DNA of 64,000 nucleotides, from positions 124,001 through 188,000 of the forward strand of contig NZ_QWLV01000001.1 of assembly GCF_003515075.1 (NCBI RefSeq). The letters run 5' to 3'. Below are positions 9,230 through 17,261 of this stretch, one piece after another. Source of the DNA: Sphingomonas gilva. Its GTDB lineage: Bacteria; Pseudomonadota; Alphaproteobacteria; Sphingomonadales; Sphingomonadaceae. The notes beneath the pieces were generated by a model. It was not told the DNA's origin. It saw only the letters and a list, made by a program, of their open reading frames with translations, and searched no databases. The translations under genes and the position numbers were made by a program. Within the stretch, counting starts at the first letter, position 1. Each line of letters begins with the position of its first letter.

Positions 9230-9950
9230 CGTTATCGATCAGGACCAGCACATCGCCGATCAGCCCGGCCATCGCCCGCCGCGCGGCGTCGGCGTCGCGC
9301 GCGGCGATCGCATCGCGCACCGCGGCGTGATCGGCGACGCTCGCCGAACGGCCTTTGATCCGGTTGGTGAAGCGGATCGAACTCCTCAGCGCCGTCGCCA
9401 CGACATCGCGGAACTGCGCGTAGAACGGGTTTTGCGAGGCGCGCAGGATGGCGACATGGAAGGCGATGTCGGCGTCCAGCGTGTCGTCCATGCCCTGTTC
9501 GGCCGCCTGCATCCGTTCGAGACCGGCATCGATGCTGACAAGGTCGCTCTGCTCGGCGAAGCGCGCGGCGAGCGCCGCCGCCTCGGGTTCGATTGCGATG
9601 CGCAGCTGGGTGAATTGCCGCAGCAGATCGACCGAGAATTGCCGTTCGAGCAGCCAGTCGAGCACGTCGGTGTCGAACAGGTTCCACGAGCTTGCCGGCT
9701 GGACGATGGTGCCCTGGCGCGGCCGCGCGCTGAGCAGCCCCTTGGCGGTCAGCATCTTGACCGCCTCGCGCGTGACCGACCGGCTGACGCCGTGCTGCTT
9801 GGCAAGTTCGGCCTCGGTCGGGAAGCTCTGCCCGTCATAGCGCCCAGTGACGATCGCGCGTCCCAGCGAATCGAGCATGCCATAGGTCAGGTTGCGGCCC
9901 AGCTGGGTCCGCATCTCTGCCGGGTCGATTGTCTTCACGATATTCACCAT
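9219..9950 (-). CDS. GntR-family regulator, FadR subfamily (DgoR-like)
   Basis: The protein has 243 residues. The winged helix-turn-helix lies around residues 25-90 (FPTEAELAKQHGVSRSVTREA), followed by an all-helical FCD effector domain with the metal-type histidine DIAFHVAIL. FadR-type regulators of sugar-acid operons, such as E. coli DgoR and UxuR, usually repress until a sugar acid binds. Placement between the glycosidase run and the symporter-dgoK-dgoA run suggests it controls both and responds to galactonate or KDGal. It is transcribed divergently from the symporter across 137 bp containing repeated half-sites. Confidence 0.82.
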   Translation of the reverse strand: MVNIVKTIDPAEMRTQLGRNLTYGMLDSLGRAIVTGRYDGQSFPTEAELAKQHGVSRSVTREAVKMLTAKGLLSARPRQGTIVQPASSWNLFDTDVLDWLLERQFSVDLLRQFTQLRIAIEPEAAALAARFAEQSDLVSIDAGLERMQAAEQGMDDTLDADIAFHVAILRASQNPFYAQFRDVVATALRSSIRFTNRIKGRSASVADHAAVRDAIAARDADAARRAMAGLIGDVLVLIDNVKD

Positions 9951-9988
9951 CCCCCCGATCTGGCGTATCCGTTCGATAATGTCATCTA

Positions 9989-10044
9989 ATCACCAATGTG
10001 ATCGCTGGACAAGTCCTATAGATCGGATAAATAGACAAATGTGA
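9989..10044. promoter_or_regulatory. candidate GntR operators between gntR and the symporter
   Basis: ATCACCAATGTGAT (9989-10002) is a perfect 5-bp inverted repeat around CAAT. A related ACAAATGTGA lies 43 bp downstream at 10035-10044, so ACMAATGTGA occurs as a direct repeat about four helical turns apart. Such spacing suits cooperative binding or looping by a dimeric regulator. The link to the adjacent GntR protein is inference from position. Confidence 0.4.
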
Positions 10045-10087
10045 AATGCCGAGCCGTGCCGGACTTGGCCGCAAGGGGAGGACGAGC

Positions 10088-11719
10088 ATGGGGCTCTCGA
10101 CGATCGATATCGTGGTGGTGATCGCCTACGCGATCGGCATTTTCGGGCTGGCGCAATACGTGTCGCGCGAGAAGGCGGGACACACCAAGGATTCGAGCGA
10201 TTATTTCCTCGCCTCGAAGAACCTGCCCTGGTGGGCGATCGGCGCCTCGCTGATCGCGGCGAACATTTCCGCCGAACAGATCGTCGGCATGTCCGGCTCG
10301 GGCTACGCGATCGGCCTCGCCATCGCGTCCTATGAATGGATGGCGGCGCTGACGCTGCTCATCGTCGGCAAATATTTCCTGCCGATCTTCCTCGCCAACA
10401 AGATCTATACGATGCCGCAGTTCCTGCAGCAGCGTTTCGGGCCGACCATCCGCACGGTGATGGCGATATTCTGGCTGGTCCTCTACATATTCGTGAACCT
10501 GACATCGATCCTCTGGCTGGGGTCGATCGCGGTCACGCAGGTGGCGGGCGTCAACCAGGACGTCGCGCTGTTCGGGCTCGGCATCTTCGCGCTGCTCTAT
10601 CAGCTCAAGGGCGGGTTGAAGGCGGTGGCGCTGACCGACATCGTCCAGGTGACCTTGCTCGTCTTCGGCGGGCTGGTCATCGCCTATCTCACGCTCAGCC
10701 GGATCGGCGGCGACGCCGGCATCATCGGCGGCTTCACCCGCCTGACGACCGAACTGCCGGGCAAGTTCGACATGATCCTTTCGCCCGACAATCCCTTCTA
10801 CAAGGATCTGCCGGGGCTTTCGGTGCTGATCGGCGGCATGTGGATCGCCAACCTCTCCTATTGGGGGTTCAACCAGTATATCATCCAGCGCGCACTGGCA
10901 GCGAAGAGCCTGCCCGAAGCGCAGAAGGGCGTGGTGTTCGCCGCCTTCCTGAAGCTGCTGATGCCGGTGATCATCGTGCTGCCGGGAATCGCGGCGGTGC
11001 TGCTCGCCCCCGATCTCGAAAAGCCCGACCAGGCCTATCCGGCGATGATGAGCCTGCTTCCGGTCGGCCTGCTCGGCCTCGTCTTCGCGGCGCTGATCGC
11101 CGCGATCATCGCCTCCACCGCGTCCAAGATCAATTCGATCGCGACGATCTTCACCCTCGATCTCTACGCCAAGATGAAGGGCTTCCAGAGCCGCGCCGAA
11201 GACGCCGGCGACAATCCCGAAGCGATCTCGGGGCATGAGCGGGAGCTGGTGCGCGTCGGCCGGATCGCCGCGGTGGTCTCCATCGTGCTTGCGATGCTGA
11301 CCGCGCGGCCGCTGCTCGGCAGCCTCGATCAGGCGTTCCAGTATATCCAGGAGTTCTCCGGCTTCGTCACGCCGGGCATCACGGTGATCTTCCTGCTCGG
11401 CCTGTTCTGGTCGCGCGCGACCGAGGCAGGCGCGCTGGTCGGCGCGATCGCATCCGTCGTGCTGAGCTTCATCTTCTGGTTCCCGGCCGATTATGGCGGC
11501 GTCGCCGCGCTCAACGCCGTGCCCTTCATGAACCGCATGATGATCGTGTTCTTCGCCAGCCTGGCGCTCGCGGTGGTCGTGTCGCTCGCGCGTCCCGCCC
11601 CGGCGGAGAACAACCTGATCACCATGCAGGGCGTGTCGTTCCACACCAGGACGGGCTTCAACATCGCCTCGGTGGTGATCATCGCGATCCTGATTGCGCT
11701 CTACGCGACCTGGTGGTGA
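10088..11719 (+). CDS. sodium:solute (sugar) symporter, SSS family
   Basis: This is a 543-residue inner-membrane protein with about 13-14 hydrophobic helices. The motifs NISAEQIVGMSGSGYAIGLA, YLVSREKA-type N-terminal loop and FAALIAAIIASTASKINSIAT resemble sodium/glucose and sodium/galactose cotransporters of the vSGLT type. It would import monosaccharide from the periplasm on the sodium gradient. The ATG is set by AGGGGAGGA; an upstream ATG lacks such a site. It is the first gene of a tight run with dgoK and dgoA, so galactose is the most likely substrate. Its own stop overlaps the dgoK start. Confidence 0.82.
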   Translation: MGLSTIDIVVVIAYAIGIFGLAQYVSREKAGHTKDSSDYFLASKNLPWWAIGASLIAANISAEQIVGMSGSGYAIGLAIASYEWMAALTLLIVGKYFLPIFLANKIYTMPQFLQQRFGPTIRTVMAIFWLVLYIFVNLTSILWLGSIAVTQVAGVNQDVALFGLGIFALLYQLKGGLKAVALTDIVQVTLLVFGGLVIAYLTLSRIGGDAGIIGGFTRLTTELPGKFDMILSPDNPFYKDLPGLSVLIGGMWIANLSYWGFNQYIIQRALAAKSLPEAQKGVVFAAFLKLLMPVIIVLPGIAAVLLAPDLEKPDQAYPAMMSLLPVGLLGLVFAALIAAIIASTASKINSIATIFTLDLYAKMKGFQSRAEDAGDNPEAISGHERELVRVGRIAAVVSIVLAMLTARPLLGSLDQAFQYIQEFSGFVTPGITVIFLLGLFWSRATEAGALVGAIASVVLSFIFWFPADYGGVAALNAVPFMNRMMIVFFASLALAVVVSLARPAPAENNLITMQGVSFHTRTGFNIASVVIIAILIALYATWW

Positions 11720-12594
11720 GCTTGGGGCCACGCTTCCTCGCCATCGACTGGGGCACGACCAACCGGCGGGTCTATCTGATCGAGGACGGCGCGGTCGCCC
11801 GCACCGAACGCGACGATCGCGGCGTGACCGCGGTGGCGAAGGGCGGGTTCGAGGCCGAGGCGGCGGCGGTCCGCGAACGCTTCGGCGATCTGCCGATGCT
11901 GCTCGCCGGCATGGTCGGATCGAACATCGGCTGGCGCGCCGCACCCTATGTCGCGGCGCCAGCCGGCTTCGGCGCGCTCGCCGAAGCCGTGCTGTGGCTC
12001 GATCCGCGCACCGGCATCGTCCCCGGCCTCTCGGTGGTCGCGGATGGGCGCGGCGATGTGATGCGCGGCGAAGAGGTGCAGCTGCTCGGCGCGGTCGCCG
12101 CCGGGCTGGCGCCCGCGGACGCGCTGCTCTGCCAGCCCGGCACGCACTGCAAATGGGCCGAGATGGCGGGGGGCGAAGTCGCGTGCTTCACCACCGCCAT
12201 GACCGGCGAGCTGTTCGCGCTGCTGCGCAAGCACGGCCTGCTTGCGGCGCAGCTCGGCGGCGAGGTGACGCCCGGCGACGCGTTCCTTGCGGGCGTCGAG
12301 GAGGGCAAGCGGCGCGATCTGGCCGCGTCGCTGTTCGGCATCCGCGCGGCGGGACTGCTGGGCTTGCGCGACGATGCCGATGCCGCCGCCTTCGCCAGCG
12401 GCCTGCTGATCGGCGGCGATGTCGGCGCACGGCTGGCGGGAAGCGCCCACGACACCGTCCATATCCTCGCCGATCCCGGGCTCGGCGGGCTTTACGCGCT
12501 GGCGGTCGAGGCGCATGGCCGCGCCGCGCGGCTGGTCGACAGCCACGCCGCCTTCGCCGCCGGGATCATCCGCATCGGAGAATTGATCGCATGA
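11716..12594 (+). CDS. dgoK: 2-dehydro-3-deoxygalactonokinase
   Basis: This 292-residue sugar-acid kinase carries the nucleotide-binding motif FLAIDWGTTNRRVYLIEDG at the N-terminus and QPGTHCKWAEM in the middle, both characteristic of the DgoK family. It phosphorylates 2-keto-3-deoxy-D-galactonate at C6 with ATP. The start is GTG, overlapping the symporter stop as GTGA; a GTG one codon earlier is equally possible. Its stop overlaps the dgoA ATG by four bases. This kinase distinguishes a galactonate pathway from arabinonate or xylonate routes, which need no kinase, and anchors my reading of the locus. Confidence 0.9.
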   Translation: MSLGPRFLAIDWGTTNRRVYLIEDGAVARTERDDRGVTAVAKGGFEAEAAAVRERFGDLPMLLAGMVGSNIGWRAAPYVAAPAGFGALAEAVLWLDPRTGIVPGLSVVADGRGDVMRGEEVQLLGAVAAGLAPADALLCQPGTHCKWAEMAGGEVACFTTAMTGELFALLRKHGLLAAQLGGEVTPGDAFLAGVEEGKRRDLAASLFGIRAAGLLGLRDDADAAAFASGLLIGGDVGARLAGSAHDTVHILADPGLGGLYALAVEAHGRAARLVDSHAAFAAGIIRIGELIA

Positions 12595-13214
12595 GCCATG
12601 TCGCCGAATTCGACGCCGCCTTCGCCCGCCTGCCGCTGGTCGCGATCCTGCGCGGGGTGAAGCCCGACGAGGTGGAGGCGATCGGCGAGGCGCTGGTCGA
12701 GGCCGGCTTCGCGCTGATCGAGGTGCCGCTCAACTCGCCCGATCCGTTCGATAGCATCGGACGGCTGGCGAAGCGCCTGGCCGGCCGCGCGGTGGTCGGC
12801 GCGGGAACCGTGCTGGACACCGCCAGCGTCGCCGCGGTGCGCGATGTCGGCGGCACGATGATCATCTCGCCCAATGCCGACACGGCGGTCATCGCCGCGA
12901 GCGCCGAGGCGCGGCTGGTCTCGCTGCCCGGAATCGCCACGCCGAGCGAGGCCTTCGCCGCGCTCCAGGCGGGCGCGACCGCGCTCAAGCTGTTCCCCGC
13001 CGAAGCCGCCAGCCCGTCCGTGCTCAAGGCGATGCGCGCGGTCTTGCCCGCCGCCGCGCGCGTGCTCCCGGTGGGCGGGATCACGCCCGAAGGGATGCGG
13101 CCCTGGCGCGAGGCCGGCGCGGCCGGCTTCGGCCTCGGCTCCGCGCTCTACCGGCCCGGCATGGACGCCGCGGCGGTGGGCGCCAACGCGCGCGCGTTCG
13201 CGGCGGCGCTCTAA
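12591..13214 (+). CDS. dgoA: 2-dehydro-3-deoxy-6-phosphogalactonate aldolase
   Basis: This 207-residue class I aldolase of the KDPG/KDPGal family would split KDPGal into pyruvate and glyceraldehyde 3-phosphate. The Schiff-base lysine is Lys133 in ATALKLFPAE. Glu44 in LIEVPLNSP is the catalytic acid/base, and VVGAGTVLD and VLPVGGIT form the phosphate site. LNSPDP after the Glu strand is the form seen in DgoA; Eda usually has a threonine-rich sequence. The ATG overlaps the dgoK stop (ATGA). With dgoK it completes the lower half of the galactonate pathway. Confidence 0.92.
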   Translation: MSHVAEFDAAFARLPLVAILRGVKPDEVEAIGEALVEAGFALIEVPLNSPDPFDSIGRLAKRLAGRAVVGAGTVLDTASVAAVRDVGGTMIISPNADTAVIAASAEARLVSLPGIATPSEAFAALQAGATALKLFPAEAASPSVLKAMRAVLPAAARVLPVGGITPEGMRPWREAGAAGFGLGSALYRPGMDAAAVGANARAFAAAL

Positions 13215-13234
13215 ACCCTCACCCCGTCGCCGGA

Positions 13235-13262
13235 CGCCGGCGGAGGCGCGCCCCCGCCGGCG
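13235..13262. terminator. GC-rich stem between convergent dgoA and TonB receptor genes
   Basis: CGCCGGCGG and CCGCCGGCG form a perfect 9-bp stem around a 10-base loop in the 57 bp between two convergent genes. It has no U-tract on either side, so intrinsic termination would be weak; it may only block 3' exonucleases. Confidence 0.4.
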
Positions 13263-13271
13263 ATGCCGCCG

Positions 13272-16163
13272 TCATTGCAGGCGAACGCGCACGCCGAGCG
13301 AGAAGATGCGCTCCAGATACTTCACCTGGCGCGGGAACACGTCACCCGCGACATTGTAGGCGCGATAGCGCCGCACCGGTTCGCCCAGGATGTTCGACAC
13401 GTTGAAGGCGATGGTGACGTTCTTTAGCGGATTGACCGAGGCGGAGAAGTCCAGCACGCCGCGCCCGTCCTCGAATATGGGGAGAAAGGGCGCGCCGCCC
13501 TCCTGGTCCACCGGCGGCAGCGCGAAATCGCGCACCCGATTATATCCGTCGACGAAGCTCGACTGGTAGTTATAGGCGAGCCGCGCGGAGAATTGCGGCT
13601 TCTCGTAAAGCGCGACGAGATTGTAGCTATGCTCGGACACGCCCACCACGGGCTGCTGCCCTGGCAGATCCTCGGCCTGGTCCGCGGCCAGCTCGGCACC
13701 CGCGTCGATATAGGTGTAGTTGCCGCGCACGCCGAATCCCCGCGCCCATTCGGGCAGGAAATCGAAATCGAAGAAGGTGCCGAACGCGACCTCGATGCCC
13801 TGCAGCCTGCCATCGTCGCCGTTGAATGGGCGATTGATGCTGAGCCGGCCCAGGTCGGGATCGGTCTCCAGATTGCTGATCCGCGAAATGAAGCCGTTCA
13901 CGTCGCGGCGGAACACCGCGACCGTCGCGGAGCCCGCCCGGGAGAAATAATATTCCAGGCTGAGATCATAGTTGGTCGACATGATCGGGCGCAGATCGGG
14001 GTTGCCGCCCGATGCGGTGTAGACGCAGTTGGGATTGTCGGGTCCCGGCGGGGCTCCGTCCGGCGGAATGGGCGAATCCGGATCGCAGGCGGTAGGAATG
14101 ATGTCGCCGAAATTGAGCGACGGGTTGAGCTGGTCGAAATTGGGCCGCGTCCGCGTTTCGGTATAGGCCGCGCGCAGCTGGAGGTTGTCGAGGAACTTGA
14201 TCCGCGCGCTCGCATTCGGGAGATAGTCCGTATAGGTGTTCGTCTGCTCGATCGGAACGAACGCGACAAGATTGCCGGAGCCGTCAGGATCGAGCGTCAC
14301 CACGCGCGATATGCCGGCAAGCGTGGTTTCCGTCCTGATCGCGCGCACCCCGATCGATCCGTCGATCGGAACCCCGGCATCGAACTTGTATTTGATCTGC
14401 GCGTAACCGGCCAGGGAGTTTTCATCGGCGTCGAAGGTTTCGAGGTCGTTGTACGGCGGCGGCCCTTCGCAATCCGCGAGCTCGAATTCGGGCGAGTTCG
14501 GATCGACGCACTCCGGCCTGTTGAAATAGTCCACCAGGTCGCGCAGTTCCCTGATATTGTCACGGACGCTGTCGCGCTCGGCTATGACGAAGCGGCGCGG
14601 CTGCATGAACGGGCCGTCGCGGAAACCCGGCGCACTCAGCATCAGGTCGACGGGCAGGTTGGCAAGCGGAATTCGCCGGCCCTCGACGTTGAGATATTTG
14701 GACCCGTTGCGCCGGCTGGCCGTACGGTTGTTGAAGCGCGCGCCGAACTCGACCTTGTCGATGAAATCGATTCCGGTTTCATACTCCACGTCCACCCGCG
14801 CCTGGATATCGTCGCCCTTGGCCTGGGAGCGCTGGTCGAACAGCCCGCGGAAGATGAAATTGTCGGGGTCGGTCAGGTCGAAATCGCGATAGGCGAAGAC
14901 CGGCCCGCCATCCTCGTGCGCCACGTCATAGCTGATGTCGCGCACAGGCACGCTGGCGAAGGCGAAGTCGATATTGCCCGCCTGCACCGTGAACGTGCTG
15001 TCGGTATAGGCGACGTCCGCCGAAATCTTGAGCGGGCCCTTGTCCCAGATCGCGCCGCCGGCGATCTGGTAGGTGTCGGTCTTGGCGTCGCGATATCCCG
15101 AATAGCCGTCGGGCCGGTTGCCGCCCGTCACGGTCATGCTCGCGACCTGGTTGGTGCCGGGCTTGAGCACCACGTCACTGAACTGGACGCCAGCGCCGAA
15201 CGCCGGCGAGAACAGGTAGCGGTCGCTGTCGCGGCCGCGATAGCCCTGGAACAGGCCGTCGACATAGAATTCGAGCTCGGAGCTCGGTCGCCATTGCAAC
15301 ACCGCGCTGACCGAGGGGCGCCAGCGATTGCCCTCGCCGAAGAACACCGCCTGACCGTCCGGGTAGCGGATGTTGCCGGGGTCGTTCGCGCGCCCTGCGT
15401 TGAACTCCGCGACGGTGAGCGGCCGGAACCTGCCGGGCTGGCCCGCCACCGGCGTGCCGACCTGAATGGCGAAACCCTGCTCGCGGGTCGAATCGAGGAA
15501 GTCGGTATTGGCCATATTGGCGTTGACCAGCACGCCGATGTCGCCGATCCCGGTTTCCCAGCGGTTGCTGACCAGCAGGTTGCCGTTCCATTCGATCCGC
15601 TGCGACTGGTCGAAATGGATCGCGTCGAGTGAGCCGAATATGCGGAAGCCCTTGAAGTCGAACGGCTTGCGCGCCCGGACGTTGATCTGGCCGGCGATGC
15701 CGCCCTCGATCAGGTCGGCGGTGCTCGATTTGTAGACCTCGAGCGCGGCGACGCTCGCCGCCGGGAAATCCTGCAGCGCGACGAACCGGCCCTGCCCGGT
15801 GAAGATCTCGCGGCCGTTATAGGTGGTGCTCAGATTGGGCAGGCCGCGGACGCGGACCTCGGCCGCCTCGCCCGCCGCGCGGTTGACCTGGATGCCGGTG
15901 ATCCGCGCGAGCGAGGCGGAAGCGGTGACGTCGGGCAGCTTGCCGATGTCCTCGGCGACGATCACGTCGACGATCTGGTCCGACGTGCGCTTGATCGCCT
16001 GCGACGTTTCGATGCTCTGGCGGATGCCGGTGACGACGATGTCGCCCTGCGTCTCGGCTTCCACTGCTTCCGCGGGAAGCGACGTCTCCTGCGCCAGCGC
16101 TTGAGTGTTGAACAGGCCCGCGGACGCGGTCGCGCAAAGCAAAGTGATGAAATGGCGGCCCAT
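13272..16163 (-). CDS. TonB-dependent outer-membrane receptor (sugar-type)
   Basis: The protein has 963 residues. A signal peptide ends at ALAQ and is followed by a short GDIVVTGIRQSIE segment in the position of the TonB box. The plug domain spans roughly residues 50-170 (VSRITGIQV-like ARITGIQVNR, VRVRGLPN). A long beta-barrel ends in aromatic/hydrophobic strands with terminal VRVRLQ. The plug resembles the 'TonB-dependent receptor' class common in Caulobacter and sphingomonads for oligosaccharide uptake. It faces the galactose operon tail to tail and has its own promoter region, which carries the same tandem motif as the dehydratase promoter. Substrate, by context, is a galactose-containing oligosaccharide. 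Confidence 0.88.
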   Translation of the reverse strand: MGRHFITLLCATASAGLFNTQALAQETSLPAEAVEAETQGDIVVTGIRQSIETSQAIKRTSDQIVDVIVAEDIGKLPDVTASASLARITGIQVNRAAGEAAEVRVRGLPNLSTTYNGREIFTGQGRFVALQDFPAASVAALEVYKSSTADLIEGGIAGQINVRARKPFDFKGFRIFGSLDAIHFDQSQRIEWNGNLLVSNRWETGIGDIGVLVNANMANTDFLDSTREQGFAIQVGTPVAGQPGRFRPLTVAEFNAGRANDPGNIRYPDGQAVFFGEGNRWRPSVSAVLQWRPSSELEFYVDGLFQGYRGRDSDRYLFSPAFGAGVQFSDVVLKPGTNQVASMTVTGGNRPDGYSGYRDAKTDTYQIAGGAIWDKGPLKISADVAYTDSTFTVQAGNIDFAFASVPVRDISYDVAHEDGGPVFAYRDFDLTDPDNFIFRGLFDQRSQAKGDDIQARVDVEYETGIDFIDKVEFGARFNNRTASRRNGSKYLNVEGRRIPLANLPVDLMLSAPGFRDGPFMQPRRFVIAERDSVRDNIRELRDLVDYFNRPECVDPNSPEFELADCEGPPPYNDLETFDADENSLAGYAQIKYKFDAGVPIDGSIGVRAIRTETTLAGISRVVTLDPDGSGNLVAFVPIEQTNTYTDYLPNASARIKFLDNLQLRAAYTETRTRPNFDQLNPSLNFGDIIPTACDPDSPIPPDGAPPGPDNPNCVYTASGGNPDLRPIMSTNYDLSLEYYFSRAGSATVAVFRRDVNGFISRISNLETDPDLGRLSINRPFNGDDGRLQGIEVAFGTFFDFDFLPEWARGFGVRGNYTYIDAGAELAADQAEDLPGQQPVVGVSEHSYNLVALYEKPQFSARLAYNYQSSFVDGYNRVRDFALPPVDQEGGAPFLPIFEDGRGVLDFSASVNPLKNVTIAFNVSNILGEPVRRYRAYNVAGDVFPRQVKYLERIFSLGVRVRLQ

Positions 16164-16215
16164 ATACCCTCCCCATGGAATTGCTCGCGCGATCTCGGTC
16201 GCGTTGAGCGTCAGG

Positions 16216-16233
16216 GCATATAAAGCATATAAA
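16216..16233 (-). promoter_or_regulatory. tandem 9-bp motif before the TonB receptor
   Basis: On the minus strand this reads TTTATATGC twice without a gap, about 52 bases before the receptor ATG. It matches the motif at 3997-4014 at 16 of 18 positions and shares the upstream CTATTG. It could be an operator, or it may overlap the -10 region. Confidence 0.5.
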
Positions 16234-16349
16234 TCCTATTCAAAGCAATAGGCGATGGCTGCTATGCGACAAAAGCATTTCTTCAACCGGAAATCGGCGG
16301 CCATCTGCGGCGGAACAGCCGCTGCCCGCAACTCGCGCGGGTCGCCGGC

Positions 16350-16591
16350 TCAGTTCTGGATCAGGCGGATCAGCGTGCCGTCGGGGTCGATCAGCCCACC
16401 CACGCGCCCGCCTGAGGGCCGACACTGGGCGGATGCAACCGCGGCTGGCCGACATGGCTTTCGGGCAAGCAGGCCGCAACTCGCCGCGCTCGAGGATCAT
16501 CCGTCCTTGTCACGATGAAGCTCGGTGAAGCCAACCGACTATAGAAGCGAGGTCGCCTGAAAATCGCGCGCGGGCAGGTTGGGCGTCGCAT
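16350..16591 (-). pseudogene. degraded VOC-fold protein (bleomycin-resistance/glyoxalase-like)
   Basis: Three frames must be joined to read the protein. One frame gives ATPNLPARDFQATSLL then a stop. A second gives FYSRLA and, after another shift, GFTELHRDKDG. A third gives MILERGELRPAC. A later block gives PRLHPPSVGPQAG, and the final frame ends GGLIDPDGTLIRLIQN then TGA. This order matches a roughly 120-residue VOC (bleomycin-resistance-like) family. There are at least four frameshifts and a central deletion of about 40 codons. The remnant begins seven bases after the HNH gene stop, so the two were probably once one operon. Confidence 0.75.
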
Positions 16592-16597
16592 GCCGCC

Positions 16598-17164
16598 TTA
16601 CGCCTCAAGTTCGACATCCCAATACAGCCAGTCGTGCCAGCTGTCGTGGAGGTAGTTTGGCGGGAAGGCGCGGCCATGTTCCTGCAGGTGCCAGTTGGTC
16701 GGGCGGATCGGCTCGACGTGGAGCGGCATCTTCGCCTGCCTGGGCGTTCGCCCGCCCTTTTTCAGATTGCACGGCGCGCAGGCGGTGGCGACATTTTCCC
16801 AGGTGGTGCGGCCGCCCTGCGCGCGGGGTATGACGTGATCGAAGGTCAGATCCTTGTTCGTGCCGCAATATTGGCAGGCGAACTTGTCGCGCAGGAACAG
16901 GTTGAAACGGGTGAAGGCGGGGAATTGCGAAGGCTTTACATATTGCTTGAGCGCGATGACCGAAGGAAGCTTCAGCCTCGCGGTGGGACTTCGCACCTCG
17001 CGCTGGTAATTGTCGACGATGACGACGCGGTCGAGGAACACCGCCTTGACCGCGGTCTGCCAGGGCCACACGCTCAGGGGGTAATAGCTGAGCGGAGTGT
17101 AGTCGGCATTGAGAACCAGCGCCGGGCAACTATCCGGATGGCGGATCAGATCGGGATGAAACAT
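16598..17164 (-). CDS. HNH endonuclease family protein
   Basis: The protein has 188 residues. The HNH core is in the second half: a zinc-binding pair CQYCG, then DLTFDHVIPRAQGGRTTWENV with the DH and N residues of the betabetaalpha-metal motif, and a second pair CAPCN. The N-terminal LVLNADYTPLSYYPLSVWPW is typical of a widely conserved chromosomal HNH group in Alphaproteobacteria, not of restriction enzymes. Its cellular role is unknown; a housekeeping DNA-repair or processing role is likely. It lies just upstream of the VOC remnant and divergently from gluQ. Confidence 0.88.
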   Translation of the reverse strand: MFHPDLIRHPDSCPALVLNADYTPLSYYPLSVWPWQTAVKAVFLDRVVIVDNYQREVRSPTARLKLPSVIALKQYVKPSQFPAFTRFNLFLRDKFACQYCGTNKDLTFDHVIPRAQGGRTTWENVATACAPCNLKKGGRTPRQAKMPLHVEPIRPTNWHLQEHGRAFPPNYLHDSWHDWLYWDVELEA

Positions 17165-17261
17165 ACCTCGACCCCCAACAAGCTGCCGCCCCGATTGCCG
17201 GTCAAGGTGACGCCGTCATGACAGCACGAGGCGCGACTCGCCGTCAAGCACGGAGTTCGAA

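Noticed and set aside
9966..10029. TATCCG...CGGATA inverted pair flanking the gntR/symporter gap
   Set aside because: Six-base arms 52 bp apart are expected by chance and do not coincide with the stronger AATGTGA repeats.
10016..11944. A 642-codon minus-strand frame over the symporter
   Set aside because: The composition is almost entirely Arg, Asp, His and Gly, typical of antisense frames of membrane proteins. The plus strand encodes a clear SSS transporter.
16240..16518. Overlapping short ORFs in the gap between the TonB receptor and HNH genes, considered as real small proteins
   Set aside because: Read together across frames they reconstruct parts of one VOC-family protein, so they are pieces of a pseudogene.
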